Notes: generated from the sequence alone by a model not told the origin. 38,153 nucleotides of DNA from Candidatus Saccharimonadota bacterium (GCA_027327085.1 DAHWAT010000004.1:1-38153); one strand, 5' to 3'; positions 1-7,334 are shown, numbered from the stretch's first letter. Translations and numbers: made by a program.

Positions 1-1383
1 GAGGATTTCCACCCCCTTGATAACGATTCAGTCAATCTTTACAGTTGTGGCCCAACCGTTTATGCTCAGATTCACTTAGGCAACCTCAGCTCTTTTATAT
101 ACGCTGACAGCCTGCACCGTTTGTTAGTAGCATCAGGCTATAAAGTAAATCATGTCATGAACATTACCGATGTTGATGACAAAACGATTAAAGCTAGCCA
201 GACAGAATATAAAGATTTAGAGCCTAAACAGGCACTAGCTAAGCTCACCGAACACTATGAAAGTATCTTTAAAAGAGATCTTAGCCTTGTCGGTATTAAA
301 CATGATCATTATGAATTTACTAAAGCAACAGCCTATATAGGTCAAATGCAGCAGCTGATAGAGCAACTGCTCAGCGATAAGTTTGCCTATGTAGCCGATG
401 ACGGTGTCTACTTCTCCATAAAAAACTATCAGGCTAGCGGTAAGGTTTATGGTCAGTTAAGCGACATACCAAAAAGTTCAAATAGTGAAGCACGGATCAA
501 TAATGACGAATACGACAAAGCATCCATCCACGATTTTGCCTTATGGAAAAAAGCTAAAGCAAATGAGCCAAGTTGGCCATTTAAACTTGATAATCAAGAC
601 TTAGTTGGTCGACCCGGTTGGCACATTGAGTGTTCGGCTATGAGTACAACAAAACTCGGACAGCCTTTTGATATTCATACCGGTGGCATAGATTTACTTT
701 TTCCGCACCATGAGAACGAGATCGCTCAAAGTACGGCCGGCCATCATAATCCGGTTTTAGCCAATTACTTTTTTCATAACAACTACATGCTGATTAATAA
801 TCAAAAAATGAGCAAAAGCTTAGATAACTTTATTAACCTAAAAGATATCATCGCTCAAGGTTTCGATCCCTTAGCGTTTAGGCTACTAGTGCTGCAGTCG
901 CACTATCGGTCACAGGCGCATTTTTCTTGGGAAAATTTAAGTGCAGCCGAAAATCGCTTACTAGATTTAAGGGCTATGGCTGTTTTACGTTGGCAACCTC
1001 GCAAAGTTACCCATGATAGTTCAACTTTTGCCCTAGAAGACGCTGGCGATGATCTAATTAAGCTTTTACAAGACGATTTAAATACTCCTGAAGCCTTAGC
1101 TTTCTTAAGCAATGTCAGCACTCAGCTACAAACAGTCCATTTAGAAGAAGACATGTTGGATCACTTTAATAAGCTGTTGCAGACCATAGACGACTTACTC
1201 GGGCTTCAACTAACCAAGGAGCCTGACATAACCCAGCTCCAAAAACAGCTAATATTTAGGCGAGAGCAAGCTAGACAGGCTAAAGACTATCAAGCGGCTG
1301 ACGAACTAAGACAGCAACTTTTAAACCAAAATATCGGCCTAAGAGACGCTACTCATGGACCTATTTGGTATCGAGTGAAGTAA
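1..1383 (+). CDS. cysS: Cysteinyl-tRNA synthetase, 5'-truncated by window edge
   Basis: Class I aminoacyl-tRNA synthetase that charges tRNA-Cys in the cytoplasm. The reading frame is open from base 1 with no start codon, so the gene begins outside the window and only its last 460 residues are here. Visible signatures are CGPTVY followed by HLGN (the HIGH motif), the zinc ligands in WHIECSAM and HHENE, and KMSKS in the Rossmann fold. A helical anticodon-binding C-terminus ends at TAA 1381-1383. The TTG at 121 is internal and is not the start. The 3' end overlaps the converging permease gene by 23 bp, so the two share a tail-to-tail junction with no room for a terminator. Identification is secure from the motifs. 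Confidence 0.97.
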   Translation, partial: EDFHPLDNDSVNLYSCGPTVYAQIHLGNLSSFIYADSLHRLLVASGYKVNHVMNITDVDDKTIKASQTEYKDLEPKQALAKLTEHYESIFKRDLSLVGIKHDHYEFTKATAYIGQMQQLIEQLLSDKFAYVADDGVYFSIKNYQASGKVYGQLSDIPKSSNSEARINNDEYDKASIHDFALWKKAKANEPSWPFKLDNQDLVGRPGWHIECSAMSTTKLGQPFDIHTGGIDLLFPHHENEIAQSTAGHHNPVLANYFFHNNYMLINNQKMSKSLDNFINLKDIIAQGFDPLAFRLLVLQSHYRSQAHFSWENLSAAENRLLDLRAMAVLRWQPRKVTHDSSTFALEDAGDDLIKLLQDDLNTPEALAFLSNVSTQLQTVHLEEDMLDHFNKLLQTIDDLLGLQLTKEPDITQLQKQLIFRREQARQAKDYQAADELRQQLLNQNIGLRDATHGPIWYRVK

Positions 1384-2482
1384 CATGTCTAAATTCTTTA
1401 TTGTCAATTACGTTTTTGCTTCTAAGGTATTCTAAAACAGCAATTCTTAAACAACCGGCGACAGGAATTGCTAATATGCCACCAAATATACCGTCAAAAC
1501 TAACACCTATAATTACTGATATGAAGACTAAAAGAGGCGACATTTTGGTTGTATTGGATTGAATCCTCGGCTGAATAATATAGGCTTCGATTTGCATATA
1601 TAAGATATAGTAAGCCAGGATAATGATAGCCGAAGTAGTAGAGTGAAAAAGCGCGACTAGCGTTACGATAATTGCCCCAATAGTATGCCCAATCATCGGT
1701 ATGAGCGCACAGATAAAAATAACTACAACTAGTCCTGCTGGATAGCCAATGTGCAAAAGTACTATAACCGGCGAAATAACTAAAGCTGCAATTGCCGCCA
1801 TGATAACTTGACCGTTAGCATAGCCCCTAATCACCATGTACATGTCATGCGATAATCTTTCAGCCAAGCTATGATGGTGATCTGGAAGTAACTGTTTAAA
1901 AAAGTCTATCCATCTTGGCCCCTCAACTAGCATCATGAAAGTGGTAACCAGTATAACCAGTACCGAAAAAATACTACTCCCAACGGTTTTAGCAGTGCTA
2001 AAGGCTGTACCACCAATATTGGTTAACCTTTTAGATAGTTGATTAGAGATATTATTAATGGTGCCTTCTAGATTATGGTGTCTTATGAATGAGCCGATCG
2101 GGCTCTTTTGATCATGAAACTCTCGAAGAATATGAGGAGCTGCTTTAATTAATGAACCGGTTTGTCTGACTAACGGCGGCACAATGATAGATAAAAAGGT
2201 TCCGAGAACGATGACCACGATTAAAAATGACAGGGTAGTCGCAAACGAACGGCTTCCTTTGATTCTACCTGGCAAGTGCTGACTAACCCAGTTTACTGGT
2301 GTATTAAGCGCTAAGGCTAAGATAAAGGCTACAAAAATTAAGGCTAGAATATGCTCAGCTTTTTTAACACTAATGAATATCGCAATACTGGCAGCCGTTA
2401 GCAAAGCTATTCTAATAAAACTGCCCGTTGAAATCGTAACAGCTATCTCTTGCTTTTTATCATCATTTCTAAAATGTAGCAT
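1361..2482 (-). CDS. AI-2E family (PerM-like) membrane permease
   Basis: A 373-residue polytopic membrane protein with about eight hydrophobic segments. There are two near the N-terminus (about 20-65), one near 83-105, one near 165-185 and four from about 228 to 350. This is the usual layout and length of the AI-2E/PerM family. Despite the name, members export diverse solutes or ions, and the substrate cannot be read from sequence. It is the last gene of a four-gene minus-strand operon, 16 nt after the upstream glycosyltransferase, and its 3' end overlaps cysS. The family call is firm; the substrate is unknown. Confidence 0.88.
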   Translation of the reverse strand: MLHFRNDDKKQEIAVTISTGSFIRIALLTAASIAIFISVKKAEHILALIFVAFILALALNTPVNWVSQHLPGRIKGSRSFATTLSFLIVVIVLGTFLSIIVPPLVRQTGSLIKAAPHILREFHDQKSPIGSFIRHHNLEGTINNISNQLSKRLTNIGGTAFSTAKTVGSSIFSVLVILVTTFMMLVEGPRWIDFFKQLLPDHHHSLAERLSHDMYMVIRGYANGQVIMAAIAALVISPVIVLLHIGYPAGLVVVIFICALIPMIGHTIGAIIVTLVALFHSTTSAIIILAYYILYMQIEAYIIQPRIQSNTTKMSPLLVFISVIIGVSFDGIFGGILAIPVAGCLRIAVLEYLRSKNVIDNKEFRHVTSLDTK

Positions 2483-2498
2483 TAGTCAATATTATCCT

Positions 2499-3653
2499 TT
2501 AACTACGTTTTTTTAGCAACGCTTTATAGTAAAAATCTAGCAAGGTTCCCCCTACAAGCTTAACATCAAATTTAGCCGCATAGGCACTACCTGAAGCAGC
2601 TATGTCGGCTCTTAATTTTGGATGCAGCATTAATTGTTCAATCCTAGAGGCAAGGGCAGCCGGATTATTAGTCGGGAATAATTGCTCAGGTTGGTGCTTA
2701 AGTACGGTTTTATAGCCTTCATTATCGGCCGCAATGACGGCTGAGCGGCCTGAAGCCATGGCCTCAAGCAGCACTATACCGAAACTTTCACCACCTGAAG
2801 CTGGGAAGACCGTTATATCGGCCGAAGCATAGTATCTAGGCTTAATCTCTTCCGATACAAACCCCTTAAATTCAACTACATTATGTAGATTATGAGTTGT
2901 GACGAAGTTATCTAAGCTAGACCGCAGCGGCCCTTTGCCACAAATGATTAGCTTAAATGGCGGCAAATCAGCTGTTTGACTTAAGATATAGATAGCTTTA
3001 ATTAGATCAAGGCAACCCTTACGTTTGACTAAGCGACCTAAAAATAAAATATTGAGACAGTTGTCGCTACCTGCTAGTGGCTTAGCCTTTTTAAATCTTG
3101 GGTAGTTAATCGGATTAGGTATAACTTCAGTTTTAACGCCAAAATCTCGCTTGACCACTCTGGCTGCAGCATCCGACACGCTAATTATTTTGTCAAACCG
3201 CTTGATTGATAGCCTAGACCACGCACCTAGCATAAAGTTACCAACATTTAGCAACCAACCATTAGGTACAACATGAAACGTCCCAATAATAGCCGTATTC
3301 TTACTGGCTAAATAAATAAATCTCTCGCCAAAGACAGGGTTATATGGAGCCTGAATGTGCAACACGTCAAACTGCTGATCTTTTAAAAACTGTCTTATTC
3401 TAGCTTGTCTAACTGGCAAAATCGGTATAGTTAGTCTATTGCCATTGGATCTAACGGCCATAGTACTGTTTAAAGAGACGGCATCGGCTTGACCGTAGTT
3501 TACCTCGCCAGCAACTATGTAGACTACCTTGTGTCCGCATGATTTATAAAAGCTCCCAAGCGTTAAGATATATTGTTGTACGCCATCAGGTTCTGACAGT
3601 CCGCCATCTAAAATAAAACCTATTTTAAGCAACGGCTTGTTTGTGTTTGTCAT
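2499..3653 (-). CDS. GT4 family glycosyltransferase
   Basis: A retaining GT-B glycosyltransferase of 384 residues, normal for GT4. The N-terminal Rossmann half carries the acceptor-side motif DGVQQYI. The C-terminal donor-binding half has FLGRLVKRKG near 205-215 and the EX7E signature ESFGIVLLEAMA near 288-300. There is no signal peptide, so it probably acts on the cytoplasmic face of the membrane on a lipid or polyprenyl acceptor. Its 5' end overlaps the preceding GT4 gene by 29 nt, indicating translational coupling. Two consecutive GT4 enzymes suggest stepwise sugar addition to a glycolipid or envelope glycan. Sugar and acceptor are not predictable. Confidence 0.9.
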   Translation of the reverse strand: MTNTNKPLLKIGFILDGGLSEPDGVQQYILTLGSFYKSCGHKVVYIVAGEVNYGQADAVSLNSTMAVRSNGNRLTIPILPVRQARIRQFLKDQQFDVLHIQAPYNPVFGERFIYLASKNTAIIGTFHVVPNGWLLNVGNFMLGAWSRLSIKRFDKIISVSDAAARVVKRDFGVKTEVIPNPINYPRFKKAKPLAGSDNCLNILFLGRLVKRKGCLDLIKAIYILSQTADLPPFKLIICGKGPLRSSLDNFVTTHNLHNVVEFKGFVSEEIKPRYYASADITVFPASGGESFGIVLLEAMASGRSAVIAADNEGYKTVLKHQPEQLFPTNNPAALASRIEQLMLHPKLRADIAASGSAYAAKFDVKLVGGTLLDFYYKALLKKRS

Positions 3654-4776
3654 GATGCTTAACTAAAGCCTGCTGGTAAAACTCTTCGTATTGCTTAACT
3701 ATTTTAGAATAATCAAATTGCTTGACATAAGCCTTGGCCCATTTCTGCCAAACCCGCCTCAGTTCTTCGTTATAGGTAAGCAGCTCAAGCCGCCGAGAAA
3801 ACTCTTCAGTATCTTCAGCGTTGACGATCGACAGCGCTCCAGTACCTTTCATCAAATCATTATAGCCAGAGTTAGAGCCCGCTACCGTAACCACATTCAT
3901 AGCCATGGCTTCTAGCAGGACTATGCCAAAACTCTCACCAAATAGTGCAGGTGAAACAAATAAGTCGGCTTGATTAAACAACTCCAGTTTACGTTCTTCA
4001 GATACAAAACCAAGAAAACTAACATTATTTAGCTCTAAATCTTCACTTAGTAGCTTTAGTTTTTCCCGGTCAGGTCCATCACCAACAATAATCAGTTGAT
4101 CCTCTGGGTGATTAATACAGTAAACCTTAAAAGCTCTAAGTAAGTATTTGATACCTTTTCGGCCTTCTAAACGACCAATGTAGAGGATGGTTTTAGGTGC
4201 ATTTTCTGGTTTAGCCATTTTTTTTGACGGCTTGTACTTAGTTAGATCTATGCCATTAGGAATGATAGTTATAGGTTCATCGGTTAGGCTTGAGACGTAA
4301 TCGGCTCCGGAGGCAGAAACAGCTGTTAGTTCATCTATGTAACTAAGGACTGATTTTAAGTAGGGATTGACTACCTTAATAACCGTTCTGGTCATGAAAG
4401 CTTCAGGAATCTTAGAGTGAAAGGTCGCAATATTAACAGCTGTTGATCGCTGTAGTAACTGGCGGCTTAACAACGGAGACCATGGTTCATGAAAATGCAG
4501 AATGTCAAATTTCTCTTGCTCAAGTAAAGCATCTATTTTATCTATATCGTCAGAGCTGGAAACTTGGGTAGTAGTCGCAGCAGGGGACCTAAAATCAGTT
4601 GAAGTCCCCAAAAAAATAATATCCTTAACGGTTTTAGGCTCTTCTTTACGTGGCTTAGGTGTAATAATTTTAACTTCGTGGCCACAATCTATCAGTCCGT
4701 CTTTTAAAGCTAATATAACCTCAAGAACGCCACCATATCGATTGATGTTGTATGGACAGACCAAACCTATCTTCAT
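3625..4776 (-). CDS. GT4 family glycosyltransferase, PimA-like
   Basis: A 383-residue GT-B enzyme. The N-terminus MKIGLVCPYNINRYGGV matches the form seen in phosphatidylinositol mannosyltransferase (PimA)-type GT4 proteins. LYIGRLEGRKG near 200-210 opens the donor-binding half, and ESFGIVLLEAMA near 279-290 gives the EX7E motif. It starts 9 nt after the alpha/beta hydrolase gene and overlaps the next GT4 gene by 29 nt, so the four genes look co-transcribed. A role in glycolipid or cell-surface polysaccharide synthesis is likely. The PimA resemblance is in the N-terminal motif only and does not establish an inositol-lipid acceptor. Confidence 0.9.
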   Translation of the reverse strand: MKIGLVCPYNINRYGGVLEVILALKDGLIDCGHEVKIITPKPRKEEPKTVKDIIFLGTSTDFRSPAATTTQVSSSDDIDKIDALLEQEKFDILHFHEPWSPLLSRQLLQRSTAVNIATFHSKIPEAFMTRTVIKVVNPYLKSVLSYIDELTAVSASGADYVSSLTDEPITIIPNGIDLTKYKPSKKMAKPENAPKTILYIGRLEGRKGIKYLLRAFKVYCINHPEDQLIIVGDGPDREKLKLLSEDLELNNVSFLGFVSEERKLELFNQADLFVSPALFGESFGIVLLEAMAMNVVTVAGSNSGYNDLMKGTGALSIVNAEDTEEFSRRLELLTYNEELRRVWQKWAKAYVKQFDYSKIVKQYEEFYQQALVKHHDKHKQAVA

Positions 4777-4785
4777 TAGGCTACA

Positions 4786-5724
4786 TTATACACTAGGAGC
4801 GGTATTCAGCCTTTTTCTGAGAGCTGGTGGTAACATCTTGCCAGCCTCCTTTTTGTCAGCTATGGTACTTGATGTATGCGAATTTCCTTTATAAACATAA
4901 GATTTATAACCCTTATAGACCACTTGCATATGTTCCGTAACGATTTCGTTACGTAAATAATGATCAACTTTTGAAACTACGTGTATCACATCTAAATCGA
5001 TCCGTTGTTGGCAGTTATCTATTTTTAAGAACTCGCTAATAGTTAGCCAGTTAGATCTAAGATCGTTAACTTGCCACAACATTGCTTCAAGCTCGATCAT
5101 GGCCTGATTCTCCTGCTTAGATAACGTATATTTTCGTTGTTTTGAATTTGGCGCCCTATCATAAATAAATTTAATGACCGGATAATTGATAAAAAATAAG
5201 TCCTGCGTTAAGCACATCACTTTGGTCCCCAAGAGCCGGCACAAAAAACTATAGGTAACCCGTTGAGGTTTGCTATAAATAAAATCATCTTTATGCATAA
5301 AGCCGGCTAAACTTATTAGTAAGTCGGTTTTTTTTGTTAGTTCTGGATATTTCTGGAACATTCTGGTAACAACAGCAAAGCCAAAAGAGATACCGACTAT
5401 TGTAATCCTTTTTCTACGAAAGCGTAATTTAATAAAAGCCGCTAAGTAATCAGCATATGAATCTAAGTTGATTTTTTTACCTATCTTTTCAAAACTATCC
5501 ATACCGCCAAAACCAGGTAAATCTGGTACAGTGACAGATCCGAAATCGGCAAAGTTTTCAGCTAAACTCCACCATCTTTCTAGCAGGCCATGATGACCAG
5601 ATATAATCAGGATCTCTCGTTTCTTATTCTGAGGCGCCGGGATATAAAGCATTCTGCCTTCAAGTTTGTTAATATTTAAAGGCGCAATGTAATCCGCCGG
5701 ATTAGAAGTTAGTCTACTAGCCAT
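4786..5724 (-). CDS. Alpha/beta hydrolase fold protein
   Basis: A 312-residue cytoplasmic alpha/beta hydrolase. ISGHHG near residue 41 fits the oxyanion-hole HG region, VPDLPGFGGMD is typical of the following strand and loop, and GISFG near 110-115 is the nucleophile elbow with catalytic Ser. A late Asp in VSKVDHY and a His in GNSHTSS are candidates for the rest of the triad. It is the first gene of the operon with two glycosyltransferases and a permease, so an esterase or lipase role on a lipid or lipid-linked glycan is reasonable but unproven. A weak -10 (TACAAC, minus strand, 5740-5735) lies 10 nt before the ATG, with no Shine-Dalgarno. Confidence 0.82.
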   Translation of the reverse strand: MASRLTSNPADYIAPLNINKLEGRMLYIPAPQNKKREILIISGHHGLLERWWSLAENFADFGSVTVPDLPGFGGMDSFEKIGKKINLDSYADYLAAFIKLRFRRKRITIVGISFGFAVVTRMFQKYPELTKKTDLLISLAGFMHKDDFIYSKPQRVTYSFLCRLLGTKVMCLTQDLFFINYPVIKFIYDRAPNSKQRKYTLSKQENQAMIELEAMLWQVNDLRSNWLTISEFLKIDNCQQRIDLDVIHVVSKVDHYLRNEIVTEHMQVVYKGYKSYVYKGNSHTSSTIADKKEAGKMLPPALRKRLNTAPSV

Positions 5725-5807
5725 AATTTACTTCGTTGTATTTTAGCAAAGATATCGACAGATAACTAATAGTTTAGTATCTTATAGTAGCCTACGTAAA
5801 TATCCAA

Positions 5808-5882
5808 TGGGACGTGGCCAAGTGGTAAGGCACCGGGTTTTGGTCCCGGCATTCGGGGGTTCGAATCCCTCCGTCCCAGCCA
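5808..5882 (+). tRNA. tRNA-Gln (UUG), CCA end encoded
   Basis: A full cloverleaf can be folded. The acceptor stem TGGGACG pairs with CGTCCCA (5872-5878). The D-arm is GCC/GGC. The anticodon stem CCGGG/CCCGG (5833-5837, 5845-5849) closes loop TTTTGGT with anticodon TTG at 5840-5842. The variable loop is 5 nt and the T-arm is GGGGG-TTCGAAT-CCCTC. The discriminator is G5879 and CCA is encoded at 5880-5882. UUG reads glutamine codons. Immediately downstream lies a gene-poor island with three degenerate copies of this tRNA's 3' end, so the gene looks like an integration site. Confidence 0.96.
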
Positions 5883-5892
5883 AAGTATCTTG

Positions 5893-5920
5893 TTGACATG
5901 TGATACACTTTTGATACACT
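5893..5920 (+). promoter_or_regulatory. Toxin-antitoxin promoter with tandem operator repeats
   Basis: A perfect -35 TTGACA (5893-5898) is followed after 16 nt by -10 TACACT (5915-5920), and the antitoxin ATG comes only 6 nt later. The nonamer TGATACACT occurs twice, at 5901-5909 and 5912-5920, with an 11-bp period (about one helical turn). It fills the spacer and the -10. Ribbon-helix-helix antitoxins commonly bind such phased short repeats to repress their own operon. The repeats are seen directly; the operator role is inferred. Confidence 0.65.
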
Positions 5921-5926
5921 ATATCT

Positions 5927-6151
5927 ATGAGTACTGCAAAATCACGACTAAACATCAGTCTCCCAGACGATACCAAAGAAGCTCTCCTAAGAATTGCTAA
6001 GCGAGACCAAATGCCTGCCGCTACTAAGGCTGTTCGGCTTATGGAGATTGGCATGGAAACCGAAGAAGATGAAATATGGGATAAAATTGCTGCAAGTAGA
6101 GACCATAAAAATACCGTTTTTCACTCACACATTACCGCATTTGGTAGCTAA
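5927..6151 (+). CDS. Ribbon-helix-helix antitoxin
   Basis: A 74-residue acidic protein. Its N-terminus SRLNISLPDDTKEALLRIAK has the pattern of a ribbon-helix-helix (CopG/MetJ-type) DNA-binding domain: a short beta strand followed by two helices. The acidic C-terminal half (METEEDEIWDKIAA) would wrap the partner toxin. The stop codon TAA (6149-6151) directly abuts the toxin ATG at 6152, so the two are translated together. The -10 element ends 6 nt before the ATG, so the transcript should be leaderless; no Shine-Dalgarno is present. It lies just after tRNA-Gln, a typical place for mobile stabilisation modules. It should neutralise the toxin and repress the operon. Confidence 0.85.
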   Translation: MSTAKSRLNISLPDDTKEALLRIAKRDQMPAATKAVRLMEIGMETEEDEIWDKIAASRDHKNTVFHSHITAFGS

Positions 6152-6424
6152 ATGTACAAGATCACCTATGCAGATAAGGTGTTTAAGGATGATTTACCTA
6201 ATATTCTTGAGCCATGGAAAAGCGAAATTAGAATAGCTATTGAAACAAAGCTTGCAACTCGACCGGAGCTATATAGTAGACCACTTCGTCGCTCATTAAA
6301 AGGGTATCGTAAATTAAGAGTTGGTGGTTATCGTGTCATATTCAGGATAGAAAACAAAAAAGTTAAAATCTTTGTTATCCAACATCGTTCAACTGTATAC
6401 ATAACTGCCCCAGATCGTCTTTAA
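6152..6424 (+). CDS. RelE/ParE superfamily toxin
   Basis: A 90-residue basic protein with the usual RelE/ParE size. Conserved features are the N-terminal helices with KVFKDDL, the segment RPLRRSLKGYRKLRVGGYR, the strand VIFRIE, and the late KIFVIQHRSTVY. RelE members are ribosome-dependent mRNA interferases and ParE members poison gyrase; sequence alone does not separate them here. The arginine-rich LRRSLKGYRKLR patch, the GGYR arginine and the late HRS are more RelE/YafQ-like. It starts immediately at the antitoxin stop codon. No frameshift is visible, so the module looks intact. Confidence 0.87.
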   Translation: MYKITYADKVFKDDLPNILEPWKSEIRIAIETKLATRPELYSRPLRRSLKGYRKLRVGGYRVIFRIENKKVKIFVIQHRSTVYITAPDRL

Positions 6425-6453
6425 ACTACTACCATAGATAAACTCAACTCACT

Positions 6454-6482
6454 GAGAGTTCAAATCCATTATCCCCAGACAA
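6454..6482 (+). repeat. tRNA-Gln 3'-end-like repeat R1 (degenerate)
   Basis: Aligned without gaps to the T-arm and acceptor end of tRNA-Gln (from 5855), about 20 of 31 positions match. The matches fall in two blocks: GTTCAAATCC for the T-loop GTTCGAATCC, and CCCAGACAA for CCCAGCCAA. The acceptor and T stems no longer pair, so it is not a functional tRNA. It sits after the toxin gene and about 35 nt before the next small gene. Confidence 0.5.
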
Positions 6483-6485
6483 TAT

Positions 6486-6513
6486 TTGACGTATTATTAT
6501 CTGTTATTATAAA
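6486..6513 (+). promoter_or_regulatory. Promoter for the 71-residue orphan gene
   Basis: TTGACG (6486-6491, five of six to TTGACA) is followed after 16 nt by TATAAA (6508-6513). An alternative -10, TATTAT (6505-6510), ends 6 nt before the ATG at 6517. Either placement leaves little or no 5' leader. It lies directly after repeat R1. Confidence 0.5.
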
Positions 6514-6516
6514 TGA

Positions 6517-6732
6517 ATGTCAGTGGAACTGCGAGACAATATAAACGATGGTTTTACCCACCCTTCCGAAGAAGCAGCCCGCCTGCTTACTCTTGAGGAA
6601 AGAGAGCAAAGAATTGGCATGTTTATTATTGCAGCCACAAAAGGTACGGCTTCTGTTGCTCTCCCAGGAGCAATAGTTGAGATAGGCAGCGACGTTATAG
6701 TTGGTAATCCGTACTTCCCTATAAGCAAGTAG
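6517..6732 (+). CDS. Orphan 71-residue protein
   Basis: Family not recognised. The N-terminal half is acidic and helical in character (HPSEEAARLLTLEEREQR). The C-terminal half is hydrophobic and glycine-rich (FIIAATKGTASVALPGAIVEIGSD), ending in GNPYFPISK. This could be a small beta-rich or membrane-associated domain. A promoter-like pair lies just upstream, which supports a real gene. There is no Shine-Dalgarno. It lies between repeats R1 and R2 in the tRNA-Gln island, the second cargo unit of that array. A second ATG at 6513 is in another frame. It could be a chance frame, because the island is only about two-thirds coding. Confidence 0.5.
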   Translation: MSVELRDNINDGFTHPSEEAARLLTLEEREQRIGMFIIAATKGTASVALPGAIVEIGSDVIVGNPYFPISK

Positions 6733-6931
6733 CCGTCATGGCCGGCGTACTGGCGGTGTACCAAACTTATCAATTTCTAAGACAACGTTTGGCTAGAAGA
6801 TAGTAAATCTTGTTAATTATTACTCAAATCTAAAAAGCTTAGGGAATAAAAGACGCCATTTCATACGAATTCATAAGTAGGTGTTTAACACTGAACATAA
6901 TGGCTCATCTATACGACCACGATAAATTCTT

Positions 6932-6964
6932 AGGTTCGAGAATCGGAATATAGTCTTTGAAAAG
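6932..6964 (+). repeat. tRNA-3'-end-like repeat R2 (degenerate)
   Basis: Begins AGGTTCGAGAATC and continues to ATAGTC and AAAAG. It shares the GGTTCGA T-loop core with tRNA-Gln. It is most like repeat R3: both have GTTCGA, then 12 nt, then AGTC, with about 22 of 33 positions matching over the unit. It precedes the promoter of the small membrane-protein gene. Confidence 0.45.
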
Positions 6965-6981
6965 CTGAGTATCATTCATTT

Positions 6982-6990
6982 TGATACAAT
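6982..6990 (+). promoter_or_regulatory. Extended -10 promoter of the 72-residue gene
   Basis: TGATACAAT forms an extended -10 (TGn + TACAAT, 6985-6990), and the ATG follows after 6 nt at 6997. The surrounding TTTTGATACA is identical to the toxin-antitoxin -10 region at 5909-5918, with the same 6-nt gap to ATG. No convincing -35 is seen. The transcript should be leaderless. Confidence 0.5.
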
Positions 6991-6996
6991 TAGGAT

Positions 6997-7215
6997 ATGT
7001 TTAAAATTATCGGTGCTTTGGGCTTGATCTTAATCTCGATTGGGGTTATTACAAAGCAGAGGAAACGTCAGGACATTCTGTATATTGTTGGAGGGTTGTG
7101 CTTAGAGGCTTACAGCATCAATTTAAATGATGTCATATTTATCATTCTTCAAATAGTTTTTAGCTTGTCAGCAATATACGATTTAACAAAACTTATGCGC
7201 TCAACAAAGCCTTAA
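6997..7215 (+). CDS. Orphan small membrane protein (72 residues)
   Basis: Family not recognised. It has two to three hydrophobic segments: residues about 3-18 (IIGALGLILISIGVI), 27-40 (ILYIVGGLCLEAY) and 46-65 (VIFIILQIVFSLSAIYDL). Basic residues KQRKRQ follow the first, so it is probably a small integral membrane protein. The regular hydrophobic pattern and the close promoter support a real gene. It is the third cargo unit of the tRNA-Gln island, between repeats R2 and R3. A role in phage or plasmid exclusion, or as a toxin, would be speculation. Confidence 0.55.
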   Translation: MFKIIGALGLILISIGVITKQRKRQDILYIVGGLCLEAYSINLNDVIFIILQIVFSLSAIYDLTKLMRSTKP

Positions 7216-7251
7216 CTCTAGCTATCGACTCAGGGTCAATAGCAAGATTCA

Positions 7252-7284
7252 AAGTTCGAAAATCCGACCATAGTCCCAGCCAAG
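7252..7284 (+). repeat. tRNA-3'-end-like repeat R3, candidate distal attachment site
   Basis: Contains GTTCGAA (7254-7260) and GTCCCAGCCAA (7273-7283), both identical to the T-loop and acceptor/CCA end of tRNA-Gln (5859-5865 and 5873-5883). The spacing is 5 nt longer than in the tRNA. No matching 5' acceptor strand lies upstream, so it is not a whole tRNA. The 11-nt exact block bounds a 1.4-kb segment with the tRNA, as expected for attL/attR of an integrated element. Confidence 0.55.
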
Positions 7285-7334
7285 GCCTACTATAAATAAG
7301 GTAAAGCTATGTAACTGCGCTGTCCTGTATTTTA

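Noticed and set aside
903-1121. Minus-strand frame inside cysS
   Set aside because: It lies wholly within a strongly conserved synthetase domain on the other strand and has no promoter or family features.
5782-6054. Minus-strand open frame across the tRNA, reading GTEGFEPPNAGTKTRCL and on
   Set aside because: This is the antisense translation of tRNA-Gln, a common false gene call. The tRNA cloverleaf and the antitoxin gene explain the sequence.
7215-7284. A complete second tRNA ending at repeat R3
   Set aside because: No 5' strand matching the acceptor end and no anticodon arm could be found; only the 3' part resembles a tRNA.
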